37,434 nt of DNA. Origin: Candidatus Zhuqueibacterota bacterium. GTDB taxonomy: Bacteria; Zhuqueibacterota; Zhuqueibacteria; Thermofontimicrobiales; Sulfurfontimicrobiaceae. Each line of letters begins with the position of its first letter. Position 1 is the stretch's first letter. Position numbers and translations under genes: made by a program. Location: NCBI GenBank assembly GCA_016927835.1, contig JAFGMA010000167.1, positions 1-37,434 on the forward strand. Direction: 5' to 3'. The notes under the pieces are model-generated. The model was not told the origin of the DNA, searched no databases, and worked only from the letters and a program-made list of their open reading frames with translations. This document shows, piece after piece, positions 8,818-17,408 of the stretch.

Positions 8818-11592
8818 TTACTTCATCATGAGCATTTTATGTGTCTTTGTGAAGTTATCAGCTTTGATCTGATAAAAATAAATACCACTGGAAACGACCG
8901 AACCCATTTCGTCAGTACCATCCCACTGAACCGTATGCAATCCGGCAGACGCTTTTCCATTCACCAGTGTTTTAATTTTCTGTCCCAGTGAATTGAAAAC
9001 CGATATTTCGACTTGTGCAGTTTTGGGCACCGCATAATCGATATGGGTAATCGGGTTGAACGGATTCGGATAGTTCTGAGCAAGATCAAATTTATTGACC
9101 AGCGCTTCAGGCTTGTCATCAACCGCCGACGGCAGGGCTTCACCGGCTTCGGTTCCGAACCAGTGGAGGATATTTTCCATCAGAACAAACGCATCATCCT
9201 GGGGCACAATGGTGCTGTCACCATTTTCGGCATCAACATATTTGACCAGGTCGCACATCAACCAGGGCAGGTGGATCGTTTTAAACGTTCCGCCATCGTA
9301 GCGGACACCAGAGCCATAGCCCATGTTGTACAGCAAGAAAATATCATTGGCAGGATCAACGGCGCTGGTATAATCCAAATATTGTTGCTGACCGGAAATA
9401 TCATGACGCAGATATAATGGTTCTTCGGCAAATGAACCGGAAATCGGATCATCGAAATTGCCCAGGAGCACAGAATCCGGAGCAGCTCCATCGACATCCG
9501 GGTCACTCATTCCGCCGGCAATCTGGAAGAAATCATAGGCAAAATCGCCCGGTTCGAAAGCCAGATCGACCCCACCGGTTTCACCAGCACCATAGAAATA
9601 GTCCTGCGAAACCAGGCACAGGTTTGTAGGCTCGGCTTCGGTTCCGGCATTCAGGAATGCGGCATAACCATCACCTTCATAAGCCCGCGTGGGAACGGAT
9701 TCAATCACCCATCCGTGAATGAAGATGGTTTTCCATCCGAAATTGGTAACCGAGGCATCGATGCCTTTGTGGTCGGAGATGTCCCAGACTTCAAAATTAT
9801 ATTTTTCACCGCTATCCGTTTTGACACAATCCATCAGCGGTGTCCAGAATTCAGTCACTAATTTTTCATCGTCCCGAACGATAAGCAAGTCGACATTCGG
9901 ATTTCTGGGCTCGGTAACGACGAAACGAAGCAAAGGTGAATCGCCTGTATGTCCGTCATTATCCAATGCCTGACCATAATAGCTGATAGTATCACCAACA
10001 ACACCTTCGAAAGTGACTTCTGATTCGTATTTATCCTGCTCCAATTCGGTCATGTCGTATTCGCCGATTGACTCGCCATTTTTCATGACGAACAATTTGC
10101 AGCCTACCACGACGCCATCGATATCCTCGGTGCTGCCTGTTATTTTGATTGTCGCAGAAGTCATATAGGTGTCTGACAACTGATTCACGCTGCATGTTGG
10201 TTCCGGGGGCCAGGGGTAGGCTCTTTCATAAATTACCTGTGTGGCAGGATCGAGATCATCGTCGGTGACATTATCCGTATAGAGCGTATAAACCATGTGA
10301 ACTACGCCATCTTCCAAAACTTCCCTGGCGATATCAGGATAGTTCAACGGCTGGCTTGCGTCAAGACGGGTTACGTTGACATACAGCCATTCTCCTGACT
10401 TGTTCGTACCGCAGAAGACATCCATGTCATTGTCCCAGGCATTACCGGTACCGTTTGGTGTACTGGCATCCTTATAAATGACATACAAATTGTCTTCAGC
10501 ATCAATTGCTGCCGAACACATACCCTGGTTACCACCTTTTTCAGAATCATAGTAAGGAATTTCTTCTGGATCGCTCCATCCCGAACCATCGTTCATCCGG
10601 TATTCCATGCGCCTTGAATTGTCATACCAGGCATGAACATTATTATCCGAATCGACGACGAGTGTTCCCCAACCCAGACAGCCTTCATCGAAGGTAATTT
10701 GAACCGGCGGGACTTCGCTAAAAAATGGTGCACCTTTTTCGCGATAATTATAATACATATTTTTATCGCCCCAATAACCGGCGGCACCATCATTGCCAAA
10801 TAGCACGTGGACAGTACCGTTATAATCGACAGCAAGGCAGCCACCAAAACTTGCCAGTCCGGGATGACCGATATCAGCAAGCATTGGGGGATCGAGCCAT
10901 GTTACGCCGCCATCCGATGACATGTTATAATATGTATGCTCATCCATGCCATTATCGAAAACTGCATGAATATTTCCTTCATAGTCCACAGCTAAATCAT
11001 GAGCCGTGGGATCGTGAGATGATGCATCGATCTTCACGGCAGGTGACCAGGTCACTCCGCCATCGACTGATTTGGTCACATGAACTGCACGATTGACTTC
11101 CAGATTCGGTCTGGCAAGGATCGAAACATATAAAATATTGGGATCGGTCGGATCAACAGCAATTGCAGGTCCGCGGCGATCAGTAATCATGTCGCCCTGT
11201 ATTTCAGCCTGCGGACTCCAGGTTACACCACCATCGGTAGATTGGCTGTGAAACGTCCTGCTGTGTTCGCGATCAGCCCAGACAACATGAATGATACCAT
11301 CGTTGCCAACAGCGATGCTTCGCCCCATATAACATGTGGCACGGGCATCGGACGTGGTACCCACAACGACGCCGGTTTGTTTGTAGTTTTTGAAATTGAC
11401 TGATACATGCGCGCTCTCGGTTCCGGGAGTTGCTCCAGATTCCAGTGCGGCAACCACATGTCGCTCAGATTTCCAGGTGCCGGATCGTTTTGCCTTGCTG
11501 ACTTTCGAAACGTCACCTTTTGCCATCACTAAACTGACAAAAGACAGCACCAGGATTACAACCATAAAAGATGTTAGCAGTTTTTTTGCCAT
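8818..11592 (-). CDS. Secreted BNR/Asp-box protein with C-terminal sorting tail (copy B)
   Basis: The ATG at 11592 has GGAGG nine bases upstream. A TTG further up at 11610 is rejected because that ribosome binding site would lie inside the gene. The 924-residue product starts with a signal peptide (MAKKLLTSFMVVILVLSFVSLVMA). The N-terminal half carries three Asp boxes (STDGGVTW, SVDGGVTW, SSDGGVTW) typical of sialidase-fold beta-propellers. A middle region begins EPTCSVNQL, and an alpha/beta-like stretch follows with VDLLIVRDD and GWKTIFIHGW. The protein ends in a tail of about 75 residues with NYPNPFNP and a beta-rich end (SSGIYFYQIKADN...MLMMK), as in type IX-like secretion substrates. No sialidase active-site set is evident. 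It is a full-length paralog of the gene at 13217-15952. Confidence 0.85.
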   Translation of the reverse strand: MAKKLLTSFMVVILVLSFVSLVMAKGDVSKVSKAKRSGTWKSERHVVAALESGATPGTESAHVSVNFKNYKQTGVVVGTTSDARATCYMGRSIAVGNDGIIHVVWADREHSRTFHSQSTDGGVTWSPQAEIQGDMITDRRGPAIAVDPTDPNILYVSILARPNLEVNRAVHVTKSVDGGVTWSPAVKIDASSHDPTAHDLAVDYEGNIHAVFDNGMDEHTYYNMSSDGGVTWLDPPMLADIGHPGLASFGGCLAVDYNGTVHVLFGNDGAAGYWGDKNMYYNYREKGAPFFSEVPPVQITFDEGCLGWGTLVVDSDNNVHAWYDNSRRMEYRMNDGSGWSDPEEIPYYDSEKGGNQGMCSAAIDAEDNLYVIYKDASTPNGTGNAWDNDMDVFCGTNKSGEWLYVNVTRLDASQPLNYPDIAREVLEDGVVHMVYTLYTDNVTDDDLDPATQVIYERAYPWPPEPTCSVNQLSDTYMTSATIKITGSTEDIDGVVVGCKLFVMKNGESIGEYDMTELEQDKYESEVTFEGVVGDTISYYGQALDNDGHTGDSPLLRFVVTEPRNPNVDLLIVRDDEKLVTEFWTPLMDCVKTDSGEKYNFEVWDISDHKGIDASVTNFGWKTIFIHGWVIESVPTRAYEGDGYAAFLNAGTEAEPTNLCLVSQDYFYGAGETGGVDLAFEPGDFAYDFFQIAGGMSDPDVDGAAPDSVLLGNFDDPISGSFAEEPLYLRHDISGQQQYLDYTSAVDPANDIFLLYNMGYGSGVRYDGGTFKTIHLPWLMCDLVKYVDAENGDSTIVPQDDAFVLMENILHWFGTEAGEALPSAVDDKPEALVNKFDLAQNYPNPFNPITHIDYAVPKTAQVEISVFNSLGQKIKTLVNGKASAGLHTVQWDGTDEMGSVVSSGIYFYQIKADNFTKTHKMLMMK

Positions 11593-11596
11593 AATG

Positions 11597-11662
11597 CTAT
11601 TCCTCCGCAAAGTGAGTTGAGTTAACTTCAGACAAGTTCTTAACCATCTGTTCGCTCTTCAT
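11597..11662 (-). CDS. Possible 21-codon leader peptide
   Basis: An ATG at 11662, with AAAGGA nine bases upstream, opens a frame of 21 codons (MKSEQMVKNLSEVNSTHFAE and a final E). Its TAG stop at 11597-11599 lies four bases before the ATG of the large secreted protein and right after that gene's GGAGG. The arrangement would allow translational coupling. No sequence family is recognised and short frames arise by chance, so this stays tentative. The paralogous gene at 15952 has no equivalent frame. Confidence 0.2.
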   Translation of the reverse strand: MKSEQMVKNLSEVNSTHFAEE

Positions 11663-11842
11663 AATTTGATTTTCCTTTCGTTTTCACACCTCCTTTCAAG
11701 GATTTGATTTTGTGTATTAAATTACAGGATATAATTTTTAAATCAGATCGTTTACTGTTTTCATATACAGAAACGAAGTAAATTTTTCATCCGTACAAAA
11801 ACAACAATTATCGACGCACACTAAAATCTTCATTAGAAACAT

Positions 11843-12923
11843 TTAGTTGCTGCTTCGAGCTTTTTGGGATACACAATGCCTTGTGTTATCCTGTATTTGC
11901 TGAAATTCGCAGATGCCTTCCTGAGTTACAGCCCAAAGCCGGTTATTGAAATCAAAACTGAGATACAGCATATCAACATTTTCGATAAGTTGATACCAGG
12001 CGTCGAGAATAATCGGTCGATAGCTGGCAAGGACCATCATCTCTCCGTCGAGCTGCAAAATCAAGTTTTTATCGATGACGCTAATCCAGAGATGCCTGCC
12101 GCTCCAGGCGATCCCCCTGATATTGCATTCGGGCGAATCAACCATTTTAACCTGTTCAACCGGATTAGGTTTCAACTGCAAATGCCCACAGGGTCTCTCC
12201 GTCTGTTGTAAGGTCTGAAATTTGCCATGCAACCGATTTCGCACTGATAAGTCTTGACGTACCGGGATTTATTTCATATAGCTTAAAAGGCGGCTTGGTG
12301 CTTGCAGCCCAATAATTTCGCAAAAAAGTCAGTGCGTGAAACCGGGGATTTTCAGGATTATATCTCCGGGCACCAAGCACAGTGAAGCCTTGTTGGAAAT
12401 TTCCCTCCTCCAGGCGCGCCACGGAATGACTGGTATCCACATTCGGATTTTCGCACCAGTTTATTGCAGCCACACATTTTTGAAGATATTTCCAGTGAAT
12501 GCCCAACCAGGGTTTGTATATTCCGGCATTATAATAGCGTTTACAAAGCAATGGCTTGGGCAACTCCAAATCGATAATCTTCGGTTCGTATGCCTGAACA
12601 ATTGCTTGCTTGTAGACAATTAGACCGTCTCTCTTCGCTATGAAAATATACCTGCCCGGCGTAATATTCTTTAATACATACGCACCGCTGCTATCGGTTA
12701 CACCGGAAGCTGTATCAAAATCGACCGAATGAAACAAGGTTACTTTTTCCAGGATAACCTGAATGCCGGGCAATGGCGCTTCGGAATCGATATCGGTCAT
12801 GATTCCGGTTAAGTCATAGTGCGGTATTTCAGGCGGCAATATATCATGCGATTGCTTTTTCCAACAGAAAAATGTTGTAAAATTCAGAATCAAAAGCAAA
12901 TGAATCGCGTACTGTGACTGCAT
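11843..12923 (-). pseudogene. Frameshifted paralog of the propeller-like lipoprotein
   Basis: The first part (12923-12165) encodes a lipoprotein signal ending in Cys20, the same CWKKQ segment, a regulatory-like domain (DSSGAYVLKNITPGRYIF) and much of the central region. It stops at AFAVET right after SDLTTDGETLW. The missing C-terminal part continues in another frame (read to 11843), with NPVEQVKMV, IRGIAWSGRHLWIS, KNLILQLDG and LASYRPIIL. These match IAWDGKNIWTS, KNLIMKRG and LETYRPIV of the intact paralog at 7616-8653. The junction lies near 12170-12195, where about five codons of the paralog also seem to be missing. A ribosome binding site (CGGAG) is still present. An assembly error is possible, but the apparent loss of several codons favours a real deletion. 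Confidence 0.8.
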
Positions 12924-13036
12924 TGCAATAGCTCCGCCTGAGACGCAAAAGCCAAAAATTACCGGCTTAGATTAACAAGTAAAATTCCAATCCCGATCCG
13001 TTCAGTTTACAGCCTTCAGACTTTGCTCAAAATGTC

Positions 13037-13058
13037 ACGTGATTCAACTACATCACGT
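13037..13058. promoter_or_regulatory. Dyad resembling an operator
   Basis: ACGTGAT and ATCACGT are perfect inverted arms separated by 8 bases. The dyad lies about 115 bases upstream of the broken lipoprotein gene and downstream, in the minus-strand sense, of the terminator at 13142-13176. It could be a binding site for a dimeric regulator. The spacing does not fit the Crp consensus (GTGA, 6 bases, TCAC), and the cognate protein is unknown. Confidence 0.3.
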
Positions 13059-13141
13059 TATCAACACCTATCTCTTTTTTCTTAAGCCTTGATTCGGAAA
13101 GCGCTTAATCCTGAGCTTTATTTTCATTAACGGCATATAGA

Positions 13142-13176
13142 AAAACCGCCAGAATATGAAATAGCCCGGCGGTTTT
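13142..13176 (-). terminator. Intrinsic terminator of the 911-residue secreted protein gene
   Basis: AAAACCGCC (minus strand 13176-13168) pairs with GGCGGTTTT (13150-13142), giving a 9-bp perfect stem with a T run, 40 bases past the stop at 13217. The position and form match the terminator of the paralogous gene at 8744-8778, which supports duplication of the whole unit. Confidence 0.85.
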
Positions 13177-13216
13177 CTATTTGAAAGAACTCAGCTTTCG
13201 AAACAGCGATGCCGAA

Positions 13217-15952
13217 CTATTTCAGCAATACCATTTTATGCGTCTTCGAAAAATTCTCGCTTTTAATTTGATAGAAATACAATCCGCTGGAAACCGCCGA
13301 GCCCGCCTCATCCATTCCATTCCATGTCACCGTATGGTGACCGGCATTAACATTTTTGTCGACCAACGTTCGAATCTTCTGTCCCAGTGAATTGTAAACA
13401 GCGATCTCGACATGGCTTGCTCTGGGAACGGAATAATCGATATGCGTCACCGGATTGAAGGGATTCGGATAATTCTGAGCAAGATGATACGCTTTGACGC
13501 GTGCTTCAGGTATATCATCAACGGCTGAAGGCAAGGCTTCGCCGGCTTCGGTTCCGAACCAATGAAGAATATTTTCCATAAGCACATACGCTTCATCTTG
13601 CGGAACAACCGTCATATCGCCATTCTCAGGATCGGCATATTTAACCAGATGAGCCATAAGCCAGGGGAGAAAGACAGTTTTGAACGAAGTACCGTCATAT
13701 TTTGTTCCTGCAGTTAGACCAAGATTATACAGCAAGAAAATATCGTTTGCAGGATCAATCGCCGCTGTGTAATCGATCCAATTAGCTATGTCGGCAATTT
13801 CGGCTTGCAGCCAGAGCGGTTCAGTGGCGAATGAGCCTGAGATGGGATCACCTTCGGTACCGAGCAGCATCGAATCCGGCGCGACTTCTTCGCCGCCGAC
13901 TTCTTCGCGCGGATCATTATTCCCGCTCGATATTTGGAAGAAGTCATAGACAAAATCGCCCGGGTCAAAAGCAACATCACCCTGAGATTCTCCCTGGGAT
14001 AAGAAATAATCCGGGCTGGCAAGGCACAAATTCACAGGCGCTTCCTCAGTGCCACTATTTAAAAATGCAGCGTAAGCATTGCCTTCATAATCTCGTGTGG
14101 GTACAGAAATAACGGAATAGCCATGTATGAAAATTGTCTTCCAACCGAATGTGGTGACCGATGCATCAATACCTTTGCGAGTGCTTATATCCCAAAGCTC
14201 AAAATTGTACTTTTCGCCATCAGCAGTTTTGACGCAATCCATCAACGGTGTCCAGAATTCATCGTTCAGCCGACCGTCGTCATCAATCAACAAAAAATCG
14301 ACATTTGGATTGATGGGCTCAATAATGAGGAATGTTGTCAGCATAGACTGACCGATGTTACCATCATTGTCTTCGGAAATACCGTAATAAAGAATTGTGT
14401 CACCAACAGCACCCTCAACCGAGAACTCTGCTTCATATTTGTCCTTTTCAAGCTCGGTCATATCGATTGCATGAATTTCCGTACCGTTTTGGAAGACATG
14501 CAATTTGCAGCCCACAACAACACCGTCGATGTCACCGGTACCGGCTTCTACCTTGAATGGTCCTTCGGTGTTATAGGTACAGGGCAACTGATTCACACCG
14601 CAGGTTGGTTCCGGAGGCCAGGGATAAGCAATTTGATGCATAATATTATATGGTGCAGAGGTTCCCGTTGTATAAGCCACATGGAAAAACGAATCAGCAG
14701 CCACCCAGTTTGCAGCGTTCGGGTGCGATTCCGGCACATTGACGCCATTTGCGCTCAAATTAACAAACTGCCATTGACCTTCCACTGCGTTTGTACCTGA
14801 GAACAAATCACCCGTAAAAACCGGATCCACTTTTGGAGAGGGCTCGAGCGCATCGATATACATTAAGTAGAGGTTATCATAGACATCAACCGATGCGGAA
14901 GGTGCATACGTGCTGGCACCCTCAATGCTTGATGCAACATGCTCAGCTTCGCTCCAGGAACTGCCGTCATACTCTCGATAGTATATACCGAGTTCCGCCC
15001 CGCTCACGCCTTCGTTATCATACCAGAGATGAATGTGGTTATCAGACGTCACAACTGCGCTTGGAAAAGGGCTTCCGACACCGGGACTTATGGGTCCCAA
15101 TTCGACCGGGGGAACTTCCATCAGAAAGCCGGAGGTGCCCCAGGTACGCCAGGTCCAGACAACACCCTTATCGCCCCATCCGCTGCTGCTGCCGCCGGCG
15201 CCAGCGAAAATATGGATATTGTCATCTTTATCGATGACTATTTCCGACATAAAACAGGGTTCTGCAAATCCGAGGGTAACCAATTCCGGTTCAGGCAACC
15301 ACGTTTCTCCGCCATCGAGAGAGAAGTTTATCCTAATTTGACTATCTGTATAATTACCAAATACTACATGTGGATTACCTTTCGAATCTACGGCACATGC
15401 CGGATTGTTGCAGTCGGTAACCGTTCCAAAGATCGGGATCGAAGCACTCCACGTCAAGCCGCCATCTTCCGATTTCACAAACCGGATTGAACGGGTTTCG
15501 CCGCGATTTTGATGCCCGACATAAGGCACAAAAACGGTCAAAGGATTATTGGGATCCACTGCGACCGACGGTTTGTACCCATAATACCCATCCTGCAATT
15601 CAATCGGCATGGAAAAGGTTTTTCCGTGATCGGTGGAACGGGCATATAGAACTTGCGCAGGATTGGGGCTATCTTCCCCGGTGCACCATACAACGTGAAT
15701 CGCACCGTCTGAGCCCACAGCAATACTTCTTGCACCATACGAAGTCGCATAATCAAGAGTCGAGGTGCCGACAATCGTACCTGCCGCAATGTAATTCCTC
15801 ATATCGAATCCGTTTAACTGCATTTCGCGCGGTGCCTTAACCAACTTGGAAGGTACGCTTTCGGCTCGACGCTTGCCCATGTATTGCTTTTCTGCCCAGC
15901 CTGCCGATGAAAATGCCAAAATTAATACGAAAATTAATAATCGCTTCGCCAT
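13217..15952 (-). CDS. Secreted BNR/Asp-box protein with C-terminal sorting tail (copy A)
   Basis: The ATG at 15952 has GGAGA six bases upstream and opens a 911-residue protein with a signal peptide (MAKRLLIFVLILAFSSAGWA). Asp boxes occur as STDHGKTF, SEDGGLTW and SLDGGETW in an N-terminal propeller-like half. A central part follows with EPTCGVNQLPCTY and DGVVVGCKLHVF. An alpha/beta-like segment has VDFLLIDDDG and GWKTIFIHGY. The last 75 residues are the NYPNPFNP sorting tail, ending SSGLYFYQIKSENFSKTHKM. It aligns with the 924-residue protein along its whole length, so the two are recent-looking paralogs. Export through an outer-membrane type IX-like route and display on the surface are inferred from the tail; the ligand or substrate is unknown. 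Confidence 0.85.
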   Translation of the reverse strand: MAKRLLIFVLILAFSSAGWAEKQYMGKRRAESVPSKLVKAPREMQLNGFDMRNYIAAGTIVGTSTLDYATSYGARSIAVGSDGAIHVVWCTGEDSPNPAQVLYARSTDHGKTFSMPIELQDGYYGYKPSVAVDPNNPLTVFVPYVGHQNRGETRSIRFVKSEDGGLTWSASIPIFGTVTDCNNPACAVDSKGNPHVVFGNYTDSQIRINFSLDGGETWLPEPELVTLGFAEPCFMSEIVIDKDDNIHIFAGAGGSSSGWGDKGVVWTWRTWGTSGFLMEVPPVELGPISPGVGSPFPSAVVTSDNHIHLWYDNEGVSGAELGIYYREYDGSSWSEAEHVASSIEGASTYAPSASVDVYDNLYLMYIDALEPSPKVDPVFTGDLFSGTNAVEGQWQFVNLSANGVNVPESHPNAANWVAADSFFHVAYTTGTSAPYNIMHQIAYPWPPEPTCGVNQLPCTYNTEGPFKVEAGTGDIDGVVVGCKLHVFQNGTEIHAIDMTELEKDKYEAEFSVEGAVGDTILYYGISEDNDGNIGQSMLTTFLIIEPINPNVDFLLIDDDGRLNDEFWTPLMDCVKTADGEKYNFELWDISTRKGIDASVTTFGWKTIFIHGYSVISVPTRDYEGNAYAAFLNSGTEEAPVNLCLASPDYFLSQGESQGDVAFDPGDFVYDFFQISSGNNDPREEVGGEEVAPDSMLLGTEGDPISGSFATEPLWLQAEIADIANWIDYTAAIDPANDIFLLYNLGLTAGTKYDGTSFKTVFLPWLMAHLVKYADPENGDMTVVPQDEAYVLMENILHWFGTEAGEALPSAVDDIPEARVKAYHLAQNYPNPFNPVTHIDYSVPRASHVEIAVYNSLGQKIRTLVDKNVNAGHHTVTWNGMDEAGSAVSSGLYFYQIKSENFSKTHKMVLLK

Positions 15953-16162
15953 ACTTGTTCTCCAATTTTTAAAAAGCTTGATAAAAAATCAGGATTCATT
16001 CATTTTGAATCCGATCAACAACCTGAAAAACTTATGCTACGATATTCTTGCCTATCACCTCCCTCAGCCATGCTTTTGAGAACCTCTGCTCGTATTAATT
16101 CTACAGGGCATGGACCAGAGGTTCCTGAATAATGCAGCTACAGACGACTCATTAGAATGTAA

Positions 16163-16194
16163 TCCGAATCATATAATTTTATCAACTATTCGGA
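16163..16194. other. Short inverted repeat in the 3' region of the outer-membrane operon
   Basis: TCCGAAT (16163-16169) and ATTCGGA (16188-16194) are perfect inverted arms around an 18-base AT-rich loop. It lies between the copy A secreted protein gene and the TPR lipoprotein gene, in a 465-base stretch without a gene, and could be a weak terminator or a protein site. Confidence 0.3.
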
Positions 16195-16205
16195 ACATAA
16201 TATTT

Positions 16206-16361
16206 GCCCACCAAACACACGAAAAGACACGAATAATTAAATGGCATCTCGTTGCCTGGCTATAAAAATAATAGCAATGGTTTCAACTATGAGCCAAGAA
16301 CCCAGAATCTTAAACCGCTCAGTTCAGGAATATTTTAGTGCAGTTCGTGTGTTTCGTGGGC
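16206..16361. repeat. 156-bp intergenic element with 18-bp inverted ends
   Basis: GCCCACCAAACACACGAA (16206-16223) is repeated inverted at 16344-16361 with one mismatch (17 of 18). The element contains no coding frame and lies between two minus-strand genes. Its structure resembles a MITE or a palindromic intergenic repeat. No target-site duplication is obvious, and no second copy was seen in this window, so mobility is unproven. Confidence 0.5.
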
Positions 16362-16417
16362 CAAAAATCTGCAAATTAATAATTGAGCCTGCTAATTTCC
16401 AGATGCTATGGACTTAA

Positions 16418-17323
16418 TTATAACGCTTGCAGCTTTTGCATAAGCACCGCCAGAAATTTGCCGTAATTTGGCGCGTGATAATAGCTCACCAGGAACAATT
16501 CATTTTTCTGCGGAATCGGATTGCCAATAAAAATCACCGTGTTGCCGCCTTCATCGAAAGATTCCACGCTATACGTCGTATTCTGATCAAGATTTTTTAT
16601 CGAATTAATTCTCACCAATTCAGCTTCGATGGTCATTTTCGCCCTGCCAGTCAACTGGGTCTCATTCAAGACGGCAACCTGAATGGTATCGTCAATCACT
16701 TCTCCCAGGACACCGCTGCTCGCCAGGCTCTGAATGAAGTTATTTTCCAGATTTTCATCAATAACGGTCAGCGCGGAAAGATATTCTTTTCGGTTGAAAC
16801 GACATTCAGCTATCAAGACATTCAACATCCTGGAATTGATGTTTGAATCATGCTCAAATTGATAATCGCTTCTCAGCTCCAAAGCTTGTTGAGCATAATC
16901 AATGGCAATAGAATCCCGAATTGCAGCATCAACCTCGGTCAAATCGATTGGGGTGGCGAAATTGTTGTATGCCAATCCTGCCATGCCATCCGCCTTTACA
17001 TTCACATCATCGGAAAGCGTGAGCATCAACATAAAATTCTGCTCGGAAACCATGTAATTGCCCAGGCGGGTATTGCTCCATCCAAGTCCGTTATAAGCTT
17101 CAATTTTCGCAGCATCTCGATCTCTGGCATTGGTGAAATGAGTAATCGCATTTTCATATTGTGCCTTTTTGAAGCTAGCCCAGCCAGCGTCGAGTTCAGA
17201 GAGCACTGTCGGAAAAGCGGTTGGCACATTTTCACCTTCATGTGAACATCCGCCCAGAACGAGTATGAGCGACAGGATCACAGCCAGCGACAAGTAGATA
17301 TGTAGCGCTTTCAATCTATGCAT
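16418..17323 (-). CDS. TPR-type lipoprotein
   Basis: The 301-residue product starts at an ATG with AGGAGG eight bases upstream. A signal sequence ends in LVLGGC, giving lipidated Cys26. Residues 40-115 contain helical repeats of TPR type (ELDAGWASFKKAQYENAITH, then AYNGLGWSNTRLGNYMVSEQ). The C-terminal half is beta-rich and ends in SYYHAPNYGKFLAVLMQKLQ. It is the last gene of the minus-strand run that begins with the TonB-dependent receptor and follows the 1409-residue secreted protein by 85 bases. A scaffold or assembly role on the periplasmic face of the envelope is inferred from the TPRs and context; no precise family is recognised. Confidence 0.75.
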   Translation of the reverse strand: MHRLKALHIYLSLAVILSLILVLGGCSHEGENVPTAFPTVLSELDAGWASFKKAQYENAITHFTNARDRDAAKIEAYNGLGWSNTRLGNYMVSEQNFMLMLTLSDDVNVKADGMAGLAYNNFATPIDLTEVDAAIRDSIAIDYAQQALELRSDYQFEHDSNINSRMLNVLIAECRFNRKEYLSALTVIDENLENNFIQSLASSGVLGEVIDDTIQVAVLNETQLTGRAKMTIEAELVRINSIKNLDQNTTYSVESFDEGGNTVIFIGNPIPQKNELFLVSYYHAPNYGKFLAVLMQKLQAL

Positions 17324-17408
17324 AAGGTTTGCCTCCTAAATATGGCTTTTAAACTCTATTTTTTTCAAGAATAAACACCTGCGTTATTTCGTATTTCAGT
17401 CACGGGTG

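Noticed and set aside
12923-12938. A minus-strand GG-N10-GC match to a sigma-54 promoter.
   Set aside because: It overlaps the ribosome binding site and start codon of the lipoprotein gene, and the TGGYAYR part does not match.
13037-13058. A Crp/Fnr site.
   Set aside because: GTGA and TCAC are 10 bases apart instead of 6.
8818-15952. Sialidase function for the BNR proteins.
   Set aside because: Asp boxes mark the fold only; I see no clear FRIP motif or arginine triad in either protein.
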